Source of the DNA: CAZIKB01 sp964539665
GTDB taxonomy: Bacteria > Zhuqueibacterota > Zhuqueibacteria > Oceanimicrobiales > Oceanimicrobiaceae
Direction of reading: 5' to 3'
Length of the DNA stretch: 45,505 nt
Assembly: GCA_964539665.1 (NCBI GenBank)
Contig: CAZIKB010000048.1
Span: forward strand, 1 to 45,505
Both the position numbers and the translations under genes were made by a program. Positions 18,301-25,596 of this stretch are shown piece by piece (within the stretch, counting starts at the first letter, position 1; every line of letters begins with the position of its first letter). The notes under the pieces were generated by a model, which worked only from the letters and a program-made list of their open reading frames with translations, did not search any database and was not told the DNA's origin.

Positions 18301-19964
18301 CTGATTTGTCTGTGTGTCCAAATAGTATCACACCTCTTCCAAAAATATTTGTAACTTCCTCAACATACAATTTCGGTGAAGTTGCCATTGATACTGGTGT
18401 TTCTGATACTGTTGTGGTTAAGAATATCGGTTCGGCTGATCTGATGATCACCAACATTCTACTAACCGGAATTGATGTAAGCGAATTCAATTTTGACAGT
18501 GATTCCACTCCGTATACACTTCACCCGGGCGATTCTCTGGCCATTGTAGTTAGTTTTATTCCTGAATTTGCAGGAGAAAAGAATGCAACCCTGCGCTTTG
18601 AAAGCAATGACCCGGATAATAATCCACTCGATATTACATTATTGGGATCCGGAATAATCACCATTCCTGACATGTCCTTGTCACGTACTTCATTTGATTT
18701 TGGCAGGGTGGTTGTTGACAGCAGCGCATCACAAAATATAGTTGTGAAAAATATCGGCAATGCAGAACTGGTAATCCAGAACATTATCTTGACTGGCAAA
18801 GATTCAAGCGAATTCAAATTTGAGAGTGTTGTGGCGCCGTTTACCATAAATTCTAGTGATTCAATTGCTGTGGAAGTTACTTTCACTCCCAAATCTGAAG
18901 GAGAAAAAAACACCGTATTGCGTGTCACCAGCAACGATCCAGATAGTAATCAAGTTGATATTAGCTTAACAGGAAGTGGGAATTTAATTCTCCCGCATAT
19001 TTTCCTATCACATTCTTCACTTAATTTTGGAGAGGTTGTCTTTGATAGCAGCGCTTCACAAAATATTGTTATGAAAAATACCGGGGCCGCTGAGCTTGTA
19101 ATCCATGGCATCACCCTGACCGGACAAGATTCAAGCGAATTCAGTATTGACAGTGGTTCTGGACCTTTCACCATAAATCCTGGTGATTCAATTGCTGTGG
19201 AAGTTACTTTCACTCCTGAATCTGGTGGAGAAAAAAACACCGTATTGCGTATCACCAGCAACGATCCAGATAGTAATCAAGTTGATATTAGCTTAACAGG
19301 CGTTGGGAATTTTACCCGACCACATATTATTATATCGTATACATCAATCAATTTTGGTGATGTAGTTGTTGATAGCACTGTTTTAAAAATATTATTTGTG
19401 AAAAATACCGGGACGGCTGATTTAGCAATCCTGAACATTAAGCTAACTGGCAATGATTCGATTGAATTTAAAATAGAGAGCGGCAGCGGTCCTTTTTCAA
19501 TGATTGCTGGAGATTCCCTGGCGGTTGTAGTTGGATTCCACCCAAAATTTGAAGGCGCCAGGAAAACAATCTTACGAATCGAAAGCAACGATGCTAATAA
19601 TAATCCATTGGAAATACAATTATTGGGTAAAGGAAAAACAAAGGATCCCGTTTCAGTTGATACTAATCCAACTGAGTTGATACCTGAACAATTTGCTTTG
19701 CAACAAAATTATCCCAATCCTTTTAATGCAGGCACGACTATTGAATATGCCGTACCTGAAGCCAGCCATGTCCGTTTATTGGTTTATAATCTATTAGGAA
19801 AAAAAATTCACACATTAGTCGATAAATTCGAAACTCCTGGCATTAAACGCAAGCAGTGGACTGGTGTGGATAAAACTGCAAACATTGTAGGTTCAGGGAT
19901 ATATTACGTAGTAATGGAAGCTGGAAATAAAAAATTTATTATTCAAATGATGTTGCTGAAATAG
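15375..19964 (+). CDS. Secreted purple-acid-phosphatase-like enzyme fused to a beta-propeller phytase, with T9SS sorting domain
   Basis: ATG 15375 is chosen over TTG 15330 because a signal peptide (ITSIRNVYILFIFFTLILCE, ending FSYAQ) begins there. Order of domains (1529 residues): PAP N-terminal FnIII-like domain (about 27-115, NVLRGPYLQVGTPTSINVRW); metallophosphatase (about 120-440) with LGDSG, LLGDNAY, RGNHD, YWHHPPYS and LSGHSHSYER, all ligands present; invasin-like Ig domain (about 450-560); one choice-of-anchor-D repeat; beta-propeller phytase (about 663-983) with DDPAIWIHP, NNVDVR, DSYGFCLYKR, GFVADDE, YITEEDF, DREGLAIY, QGNSTIKIYERQGDNK and GTDGLDV; four more choice-of-anchor-D repeats; T9SS domain from about 1440 (QNYPNPFNAGTTIEYAVPEA). 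BPP phytases remove alternate phosphates from Ca-phytate, and a PAP-like enzyme could act on the products; that cooperation is inference. Confidence 0.9.
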   Translation: MITSIRNVYILFIFFTLILCEFSYAQNVLRGPYLQVGTPTSINVRWRTDVSTNSRVNYGLTSGSHTFSVENSTLTTEHEVTLSGLTPYTKYYYSIGTTSAILAGDDSSHHFITSPNPGIDTPTRIWMLGDSGTKNANARAVRDAYYNLTGNQHTDLWLLLGDNAYPSGEDDEYQLAVFGMYDEMLRKSVLWPSRGNHDRGPRDANDDWTNGGTYYNIFSLPTAGEAGGLASGTEAYYSYDYGNIHFVCLESTLNTFRADTSSMWQWLEDDLSQNNQLWTIAYWHHPPYSKGSHNSNTSTELIEMRERALPIFDAYGVDLVLSGHSHSYERSFLIDGHYDRLKTLADSMIIDGGNGRIDGDGAYLKPTRGSAPHEGTVFIVAGSSGKVSSGTGMNHPVMVESIKTLGSVVVDIDENQLDAQFIDSNGNIQDYFTIRKPTNEIGAPVRLVIIEGNQQIALINTILQKSFIVEVRDYFHNPVAGIPVTFEIISGEGVLSNSQPQITNANGRAETTLTLGSNPDTITVSANAGNLIDSPQNFTTFALSANLPILEIKPVAYNFGAVALGAGTSKTFIVRNIGTLELEVSTLNVSTGDSADFTINSGFAPFNLLSGDSQEVEISFSPASEGEKNTLLRLESNDASNNPMGVTLTGTGIISDLQNTVLPVVSTSPTSGDTDDPAIWIHPTDPSKSVIIGTDKSAGIYVWDMDGNELQNIPQGTSVNNVDVRQNVQFGDQLVDVVAANLRDAGKLAVFKVNPDYAGADVLIQIAGKESENNDIQKDSYGFCLYKRITDGTLFVFERPKSGGEVRQYVINADSTGNGVLVSPVRDLNYNGGVAEGFVADDELDFVYITEEDFAIHKYLAAPDSTPEPLSSFAIGDGTTSDREGLAIYACNDGTGYLVLSNQGNSTIKIYERQGDNKFVKTITPLDDQGNPGLGTDGLDVTSFAAPANFPDGFLVVHDQHGKRFHIYDWQDIAAADLSVCPNSITPLPKIFVTSSTYNFGEVAIDTGVSDTVVVKNIGSADLMITNILLTGIDVSEFNFDSDSTPYTLHPGDSLAIVVSFIPEFAGEKNATLRFESNDPDNNPLDITLLGSGIITIPDMSLSRTSFDFGRVVVDSSASQNIVVKNIGNAELVIQNIILTGKDSSEFKFESVVAPFTINSSDSIAVEVTFTPKSEGEKNTVLRVTSNDPDSNQVDISLTGSGNLILPHIFLSHSSLNFGEVVFDSSASQNIVMKNTGAAELVIHGITLTGQDSSEFSIDSGSGPFTINPGDSIAVEVTFTPESGGEKNTVLRITSNDPDSNQVDISLTGVGNFTRPHIIISYTSINFGDVVVDSTVLKILFVKNTGTADLAILNIKLTGNDSIEFKIESGSGPFSMIAGDSLAVVVGFHPKFEGARKTILRIESNDANNNPLEIQLLGKGKTKDPVSVDTNPTELIPEQFALQQNYPNPFNAGTTIEYAVPEASHVRLLVYNLLGKKIHTLVDKFETPGIKRKQWTGVDKTANIVGSGIYYVVMEAGNKKFIIQMMLLK
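18842..19310 (+). repeat. Near-identical tandem copies of choice-of-anchor-D repeat DNA
   Basis: About 140 bp starting at 18842 recur with few changes from about 19179 to 19310; for example GTGATTCAATTGCTGTGGAA and GATCCAGATAGTAATCAAGT occur in both. The copies code for the ends of two neighbouring repeats in the phosphatase-phytase protein, indicating recent duplication or gene conversion. Confidence 0.75.
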
Positions 19965-20126
19965 TCTCATCCGGAAGCCCAAATTCAATTGGGATTAAAC
20001 CTCGATGAATCGAGACTTCCACTTGAGTGGGGCAGGCTAAATTTCATTTTTCTTAGTCATATGTTTTTTTGATATCAAGATTGCAAAAGATGGATTCTTT
20101 GCTGAAGAATTCATACTCAGCATGTC
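19965..20126. terminator. Structured gap between convergent genes, possible two-way terminator
   Basis: Three short hairpins stand in a row: CCCAA/TTGGG (19978-19993), CTCGAT/ATCGAG (20001-20014) and CCACT/AGTGG (20019-20030). In addition AGTCTC (19963-19968) can pair with GAGACT (20012-20017). T-rich DNA follows at 20040-20070. The position between a + and a - strand gene suggests termination, but no single classical stem with a T tract stands out. Confidence 0.35.
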
Positions 20127-22268
20127 TTACCTTAAAAATATCATCTTCATTGTTTCAACTAAATCAGAAGTCTGTAATCTATAGAAGTATAAACCTGATG
20201 AAACTTTTTCGCCATTGTCATCCTGAGCCGTCCAATCAATATTATATAATCCTGCAGATTGAACTTCGTTAACCAGAGTTTTTACCCGCTGGCCCAGTAT
20301 ATTATAAATTTCAAATCGCACAAGTGACTCATTCTGTAATTCATATTGGATCATTGTTGAATTCGTAAACGGATTGGGATAATTTGGATATAAAACATTA
20401 TTATATTCTACAGGAGTTATGTTTGTGTCAATCTTGACGTCCATGTAATTTGCATTAAATAGAATTGTTCCACTTTCACCTATAATTGTACAGGCACCTG
20501 TTTCTGTAACAGCCATATCATGTAAATTTTTAAACGTCCCACTTTCTACTGCATACCAGGTAAAGCTATCGTTATTTTTATATAAAATGACGCCGCCATC
20601 TAATTCGTCGTCAAGGTTGCCGCCTACTATCAAGCCCTTCTTTGTATCGGTAAAATAGACGTTGAGTAAGTCGTAGGTTTGACTGCTGTCTTGCCTGCTC
20701 CAGGTCAAGCCGCCATTAAAAGTATTTAATATGGTGCCTTTGCTGCCAACCACTGTTCCTTCCCGGTCGTTTATAAAAAAGACGCTGTGCAAATCGTTAG
20801 TTATACCGCTAATCTGATGTGTCCAGGAACTTCCCCCGGATAATGAACGCAGGATTGTGCCATTACTGCCAACAATTATACTTGTGTTTTCAGCCGGGAA
20901 AAAAATACTATTTAGATTTGTATTTGTACCGCTAAAAACATTTGACCAATTTTGTCCGCTATCAGATGACATAATAATTGTCCCGGTATCTCCAACTGCA
21001 ATTATCGTGGAGTGGCTGGTATGGATTACATCATTTAAGTTTTGAGTTGTTCCACTAATTTGTGGTATCCAATTCAAACCGCCATCTTCAGTGCTGAGAA
21101 TGATTCCCGCTTCTCCAACAACGATGCCACTGTTAATATCTGTAAAATAGACCGCTCTTATATCATCATCAGTTCCAGAATTCTGGGGAATCCAGGTTTT
21201 ACCTTTATCTTTTGTGTTGAGAATGACGCCTTTTCTACCTACTGCAAATCCCGTCACTGAGTCTGTATAGGCGATTCCTAATAATATTTCGGTTGTGCCT
21301 TTGGTTAAATTCACCCATGTTTCTCCTCCATCAAAAGTGCGTAGAGTCGCACCATCAAATCCGACTGTGGTTCCAATATTTGCATCAAGGAATTGCACTG
21401 ATCTTAATTCAGCCCTGATTTGGCTATCCTGCTGTGTCCAGTTTATCCCCCCGTCTATTGTTCGATAAATGAATCCTCTGCTACCCACTGCAGTTCCAGT
21501 GTTTGAATCTGTAAAATGCACAGCCCGAAAAGCTCTCGTCGTGCCAGTAAATTGTGGGCTCCAGGTAATCCCTCCATCTGTAGAGCGCAAAATAGTGCCG
21601 TTTCTGCCGGATGCTGTCACAGTGTTTGTATCTACAAAAGAAACACCCAACAACTCAACGGTTGTTCCACTAAGCTGGGGTGACCAACTCTCCCCGCCAT
21701 CAGTGGTTTTAATTATCGTTCCCTGGCCGCCAACTGCAACACCATTATTCTGGTCGATAAATGAAACCGCCCTGAGCCATCTATTTGTACCGCTTACTTG
21801 AGGTTCCCAGGTGAGGCCGCCATCATTGGTTCGGAAAATGAGACCGTCTTCGCAAACTATGGTTCCTATGTCCTTGTTTATAAAACTGATACCTCGAATA
21901 GATACTGTTATGCCAATGTCTATTAAAGACCATGTCTGCCCACCGTTTGTTGTATGAAGAAGAGTTCCCTTTATCCCAATTGCTATTCCATGCTCAGTAT
22001 CTGAAAAATAGACTCCTCGTAGAAAATTCTTTGTGCCACTCTCCTGTGCTTCCCAGGTGTTGCCGCCATCTTTAGTATGCAAAATTGTGCCATAACCGCC
22101 AACAACAGTTCCGGTGCCGGGATTTATAAAATATACACCATATAGGTTATTACCCTGAGGTAGTGGATTCTGCCAGGACCAATTCTGGAAAGCACTACCA
22201 TTCTCTAAGTTAGTTAGAGTTGAGAGAAAGACTATTAAAACCCTGTAAGAGATTTTTTTAAATATCAT
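20127..22268 (-). CDS. Secreted YCF48/BNR-repeat double-propeller protein with T9SS sorting domain
   Basis: This 713-residue protein begins with a signal peptide (VLIVFLSTLTNLENGSAF). Its body is about fourteen repeats of roughly 44 residues, each with GTxLxTxDGGxTW followed by a short VxFxDxNxGxxVG strand, the pattern of YCF48/BNR beta-propeller blades. Fourteen would make two seven-bladed propellers. The Asp-box motifs (TKDGGNTW, TNDGGLTW, TTDGGESW, STDGGITW) are intact, but no sialidase Arg triad or catalytic motif is evident. The C-terminus is a T9SS type A domain (LYPNYPNPFTNSTMIQYELQ, IYNILGQRVKTLV, VSSGLYFYRLQ, MKMIFLR). It is convergent with the phosphatase-phytase gene. A structural, adhesive or binding role is more likely than catalysis. 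No good ribosome binding site is seen at ATG 22268. Confidence 0.85.
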   Translation of the reverse strand: MIFKKISYRVLIVFLSTLTNLENGSAFQNWSWQNPLPQGNNLYGVYFINPGTGTVVGGYGTILHTKDGGNTWEAQESGTKNFLRGVYFSDTEHGIAIGIKGTLLHTTNGGQTWSLIDIGITVSIRGISFINKDIGTIVCEDGLIFRTNDGGLTWEPQVSGTNRWLRAVSFIDQNNGVAVGGQGTIIKTTDGGESWSPQLSGTTVELLGVSFVDTNTVTASGRNGTILRSTDGGITWSPQFTGTTRAFRAVHFTDSNTGTAVGSRGFIYRTIDGGINWTQQDSQIRAELRSVQFLDANIGTTVGFDGATLRTFDGGETWVNLTKGTTEILLGIAYTDSVTGFAVGRKGVILNTKDKGKTWIPQNSGTDDDIRAVYFTDINSGIVVGEAGIILSTEDGGLNWIPQISGTTQNLNDVIHTSHSTIIAVGDTGTIIMSSDSGQNWSNVFSGTNTNLNSIFFPAENTSIIVGSNGTILRSLSGGSSWTHQISGITNDLHSVFFINDREGTVVGSKGTILNTFNGGLTWSRQDSSQTYDLLNVYFTDTKKGLIVGGNLDDELDGGVILYKNNDSFTWYAVESGTFKNLHDMAVTETGACTIIGESGTILFNANYMDVKIDTNITPVEYNNVLYPNYPNPFTNSTMIQYELQNESLVRFEIYNILGQRVKTLVNEVQSAGLYNIDWTAQDDNGEKVSSGLYFYRLQTSDLVETMKMIFLR

Positions 22269-22726
22269 TGTAAAATGATTTGATTTAAATGAAAGCGCTT
22301 TTTTGAGTTTAAGCTGCCATATTCATTACATGCAAATAATAAAAAATGAATAATTTAAAATCAAGATAATAATCACACAAATCAGTACAACTGCTAATTA
22401 CACCACAATTAAATATATCGGTTTAAAGAATAACTAACTTCAGGCAATTTTAACTTGAGATTCTTTAGCTCACTTGATTCAGGTTACTTCCAGCACCTAC
22501 ATAAACAATACACCACCTTTGCTGGTTGCAATTTGCCCAGGCTTTGATTATGAAGATAAGTAATTTGCAAATAGTATTGTAGGAAAAGATTTCATACCTG
22601 GTATTCACCTGGAAAGTACCTGCTCGCTCACACAGACGTCCATGTCTGCGCTACAAGAAGTGTTGTTAAGCTGGGCGCGCGGGCTTACAACGGAACGGAG
22701 CGAATCAAGGTGTCTTCGGATAGAAA
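22269..22726 (-). other. Intergenic region upstream of the YCF48-like gene
   Basis: No gene seen in 458 bp. The left two thirds are AT-rich and probably contain the promoter for the gene starting at 22268. The right end (22620-22720) is GC-richer and contains a small palindrome, CAGAC/GTCTG around 22634-22649 (GCAGACATGGACGTCTG on the minus strand), that looks like an interspersed sequence rather than the continuation of the FnIII domain truncated at 22727. Confidence 0.4.
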
Positions 22727-24076
22727 CTAATTGCCTTGATCAGAGCCAACTACCACCGTAACATTTGTCGGTGGTGCAGGTGGATCGGTATCTGGTTTCT
22801 CCGCTACTGAAGTTGCAAGAAATAGTAGTGGAGAACCATTCAAACCAGGCGATGACGCAGAAACAGTTATAGTCTCAGCAATGTTACCTAAAGTTAGTAT
22901 GGTCGATGCTCTACCATTTAAACCAGTGGTACGCGGCTGGCTGTTGGACAAGGCGCCATTACCAGAGGCGATATTGAATAATACTTCCACACCTGAAACT
23001 GGTAGATTATTAGTATCCCGCACTTCAACCACGAACGGCGCTGGAAGTGTTGTTCCCACCTCGGCCGTTTGATCGTTGCCGGAAATCATAGCGATTTGTG
23101 TAGGCGGACCAACAGGTTGGGAACCTGGCTTAGGATTGGGGCTATAATATTCTTCATCAAAAATAGTTCCATCAGCAAGGATATGCCGCAGATGAAGTAC
23201 ATTGCCATCAACCGTGAATTCACAATACCCATGATTTTTTGTATAATTTTTAACCATATAGCCATTACCGTCAGCGTCTGGATTTGTAGAATTCGTTGAG
23301 ACGCCGCCATTACCTGTAATGATCTGCGCGGTACCATTATTCGCATCCAATGGAGGATTTTTATCACCATTCAACTCCAGTTTTTTAGTCCGGACATAGT
23401 GATGCGCGTGTCCCATAAACATAATATCACAACCGTTCTGGTAGAGCGGTATTCCCCAGCTTTCGTGGATTTTACCTTCATAATTTTTTTTTCCAAAAAC
23501 AAAAATAGGTTTATGCCAGAAAACAAATAACCATGTTTGTGGATTGTTCTCAATAGCATCCATCATCTTGGTATGTTGTTCTCCGGTTAAGGAAGAACTG
23601 ATCGAATCCAAAATTATAAACCTGGCATTTTCATAGTCAAAAACAAAAAATATTCCATCATTTCCATACTGTTGAGCCTGACCGGGAAGATGCTTATGCC
23701 AGTTAGCCAATCCGGCAGAATCTCCACAGTCGTCATGATTACCAGGAGCGGACATATATTTAGGAGGAGTCTGGTCCTGGCCAGCACCACCAAGGATATC
23801 ATCAACTGCCTTTTGCCAGGTCGCCCAGTCACTGTCATCGGTGCCATTACTAATAACATCTCCAACATTGATCATGAATTTGTAATCTGGAGTATTATTC
23901 ATAATCGATTGCAGAACGGCCCTGTGTTGCTTATCACTACTGCGAGTATCACCATAGGCAATCCATTTCCAGGATTGAGCGAAAACAATAGTAGGAAGGA
24001 TTAAGATGCTTAATAATATGGTAAATATATGCAGGTTTAGAAATTTTCTTAGTGATTGTTTTTTTCTAAACTTCAT
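22727..24076 (-). CDS. Secreted calcineurin-like metallophosphoesterase with Ig-like domain and truncated FnIII tail
   Basis: ATG at 24076 is preferred over 24121: AAGGAG stands 8 nt upstream and the signal peptide (FLNLHIFTILLSILILPTIV, FAQ) follows. The catalytic domain (about residues 35-310) has YGDTRS (D43), NVGDVISNG, APGNHDD, FWHKPIF and MGHAHHY, a full set of metal ligands. An invasin-like Ig domain follows (PTQIAMISGNDQTAEVG to SGVEVLFNIASGNGALSNSQ), like that in the phosphatase-phytase protein (EVRDxxxxPVxGxxVxF, GxLSNSQPxxTxxNGRA). The protein then ends TDPPAPPTNVTVVVGSDQGN, which is only the first strand of an FnIII domain. There is no T9SS sorting domain. It is the last gene of a three-gene minus-strand unit, 73 bp after the lyase-like gene. 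Confidence 0.85.
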   Translation of the reverse strand: MKFRKKQSLRKFLNLHIFTILLSILILPTIVFAQSWKWIAYGDTRSSDKQHRAVLQSIMNNTPDYKFMINVGDVISNGTDDSDWATWQKAVDDILGGAGQDQTPPKYMSAPGNHDDCGDSAGLANWHKHLPGQAQQYGNDGIFFVFDYENARFIILDSISSSLTGEQHTKMMDAIENNPQTWLFVFWHKPIFVFGKKNYEGKIHESWGIPLYQNGCDIMFMGHAHHYVRTKKLELNGDKNPPLDANNGTAQIITGNGGVSTNSTNPDADGNGYMVKNYTKNHGYCEFTVDGNVLHLRHILADGTIFDEEYYSPNPKPGSQPVGPPTQIAMISGNDQTAEVGTTLPAPFVVEVRDTNNLPVSGVEVLFNIASGNGALSNSQPRTTGLNGRASTILTLGNIAETITVSASSPGLNGSPLLFLATSVAEKPDTDPPAPPTNVTVVVGSDQGN

Positions 24077-24149
24077 GTCTTTCTCCTTTATGTGATAAAA
24101 GTAAATGAGCGATTTTGTCATTCTTATTCTAATTAACTTTTAGTAATAT

Positions 24150-25523
24150 TTAGTTGTTACCTGAAACAGCTTTAACATTTTTGGGCGCCTGTGGCGGCAA
24201 TGTGTCCGTGATTGGATTTAAATTAACATTATACCCGGAAACATGCTGACCTTGTTCAACTGTAACACTACCCGTCCAGTCTTCATAGCCTTCTCTGGTA
24301 CACTCAATTTTGTAGGTACCTGCTTCAATGTCATAAAAACTATATAGGCCAAGGGAGTCCGAATTCTTTTGATATCGCACTTCATTACCGAGCATCAACT
24401 TAACAGTAGCGCTTTGCACTGGAATATTGGTAATCGCATTGAGAATCTTGCCGCTGATATATGTTATTGTATTTCCATTCCCACCATCTTTTCGTTCTGT
24501 ATGGGTCCAGTCAGTCCAGCCTACATTTTTGCCGGGTTTTGATGGAATTGGGGCAGGGAAATTTGTATCATAGTAGTAATTAATAATATGAGGTTCCCAG
24601 GTGTCATCGCCAGCAGTTTGATAATTTGCTTCATTATGTAACCATTGGAAAGCACGTAGCATTGCTTTATCTTCCCAATTCCATACATCATAACCTAAAC
24701 GATATAATATTACAGCTTGAGCAAAAACTCCTTGTAACGCTTCATATACGTAATTCTCTTTCGGTGGTGGCCATCTGAAGCTACCTCCACGACGTTGATC
24801 ATCGGGCAATACCCCATCGACTGAATGTCCATTTTTAGTTGCTCCTTTTGGGTTGATACCTACCGGATTATTTGGATCGCTTTGCCAGGAGAGACTACCA
24901 TATGTGAATCCATCGTATGTACTACGATCACCAAGCCATCCTTTAAAAACTTTTGCACATCTTTCAATCTCTGCCTGGTCGCCAAGATAGGCTGCTATTG
25001 CTATGCGGGTCCCACCTGCATGCGTACCCCAATTGTTGGGTCTATCCTCGTGAGTCGATATGAGAGTTCTTCCACTTAATTCTTCAGTGCGTGTTTCTTG
25101 GATCCATGCTCGAAATCTCTGATCCTGTTCTGTAGACAATCCAACAAGATCTGCGGCTATTATATAAGCTATTAACTCACGTCCCAGTGCTAATGTCCGA
25201 CCACCTTTTTCTGTCCCTATTGCAGTCATACATGCATCAATAACCTCGGTTCGGTATTTTTCAGTTCTAGTTCGAGCATAAACAAATGCTTTGGCTAACA
25301 CCCGAACATTTACGTCATCGTTCTGATTAGATACATTTGGAGCACCTGTTGACTTGTCAGCTTCAGCTTTTAGGTTGTCCCATGCTTTTCCAGATGTAGG
25401 TAGTCTTGCAATTTCATCGTAGTTGATCCAGATTCCCTTACTGTCTTGAGAATAAACATTATTAGAAATCATGATAAATACCAAAAAGAAAATAGAAATT
25501 TTCTCGATTATATTTTTACACAT
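24150..25523 (-). CDS. Secreted alginate-lyase-like protein with carboxypeptidase-regulatory-like domain and FnIII stub
   Basis: A signal peptide (IEKISIFFLVFIMISNNVYS) precedes an alpha/alpha-toroid-like domain of about 330 residues: NVRVLAKAFVYARTRTEKYR, ELIAYIIAADLVGL, then RPNNWGTHAGGTRIAIAAYL, GINPKGATKNGHSVDGVLPD, RRGG and YEALQGVFAQAVILYRLGYD. This resembles the alginate lyase family (PF05426) of polysaccharide lyases, and the NNWGTH segment likely lines the active cleft. A carboxypeptidase-regulatory-like beta-sandwich follows (ISGKILNAITNIPVQSATVK, SLGLYSFYDIEAGTYKIECT). The end is TDTLPPQAPKNVKAVSGNN and a stop, an FnIII first strand only. AAAGGATG lies upstream of ATG 25523. It lies 73 bp after the phytase gene and presumably shares its transcript. 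The substrate is not deducible. Confidence 0.75.
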   Translation of the reverse strand: MCKNIIEKISIFFLVFIMISNNVYSQDSKGIWINYDEIARLPTSGKAWDNLKAEADKSTGAPNVSNQNDDVNVRVLAKAFVYARTRTEKYRTEVIDACMTAIGTEKGGRTLALGRELIAYIIAADLVGLSTEQDQRFRAWIQETRTEELSGRTLISTHEDRPNNWGTHAGGTRIAIAAYLGDQAEIERCAKVFKGWLGDRSTYDGFTYGSLSWQSDPNNPVGINPKGATKNGHSVDGVLPDDQRRGGSFRWPPPKENYVYEALQGVFAQAVILYRLGYDVWNWEDKAMLRAFQWLHNEANYQTAGDDTWEPHIINYYYDTNFPAPIPSKPGKNVGWTDWTHTERKDGGNGNTITYISGKILNAITNIPVQSATVKLMLGNEVRYQKNSDSLGLYSFYDIEAGTYKIECTREGYEDWTGSVTVEQGQHVSGYNVNLNPITDTLPPQAPKNVKAVSGNN

Positions 25524-25596
25524 TGTGAGTCATCCTTTGAAAGTCATTCTAAAATAAATACTGTTGCGTATGTTGATAAATTACTCGTTATGTGTT

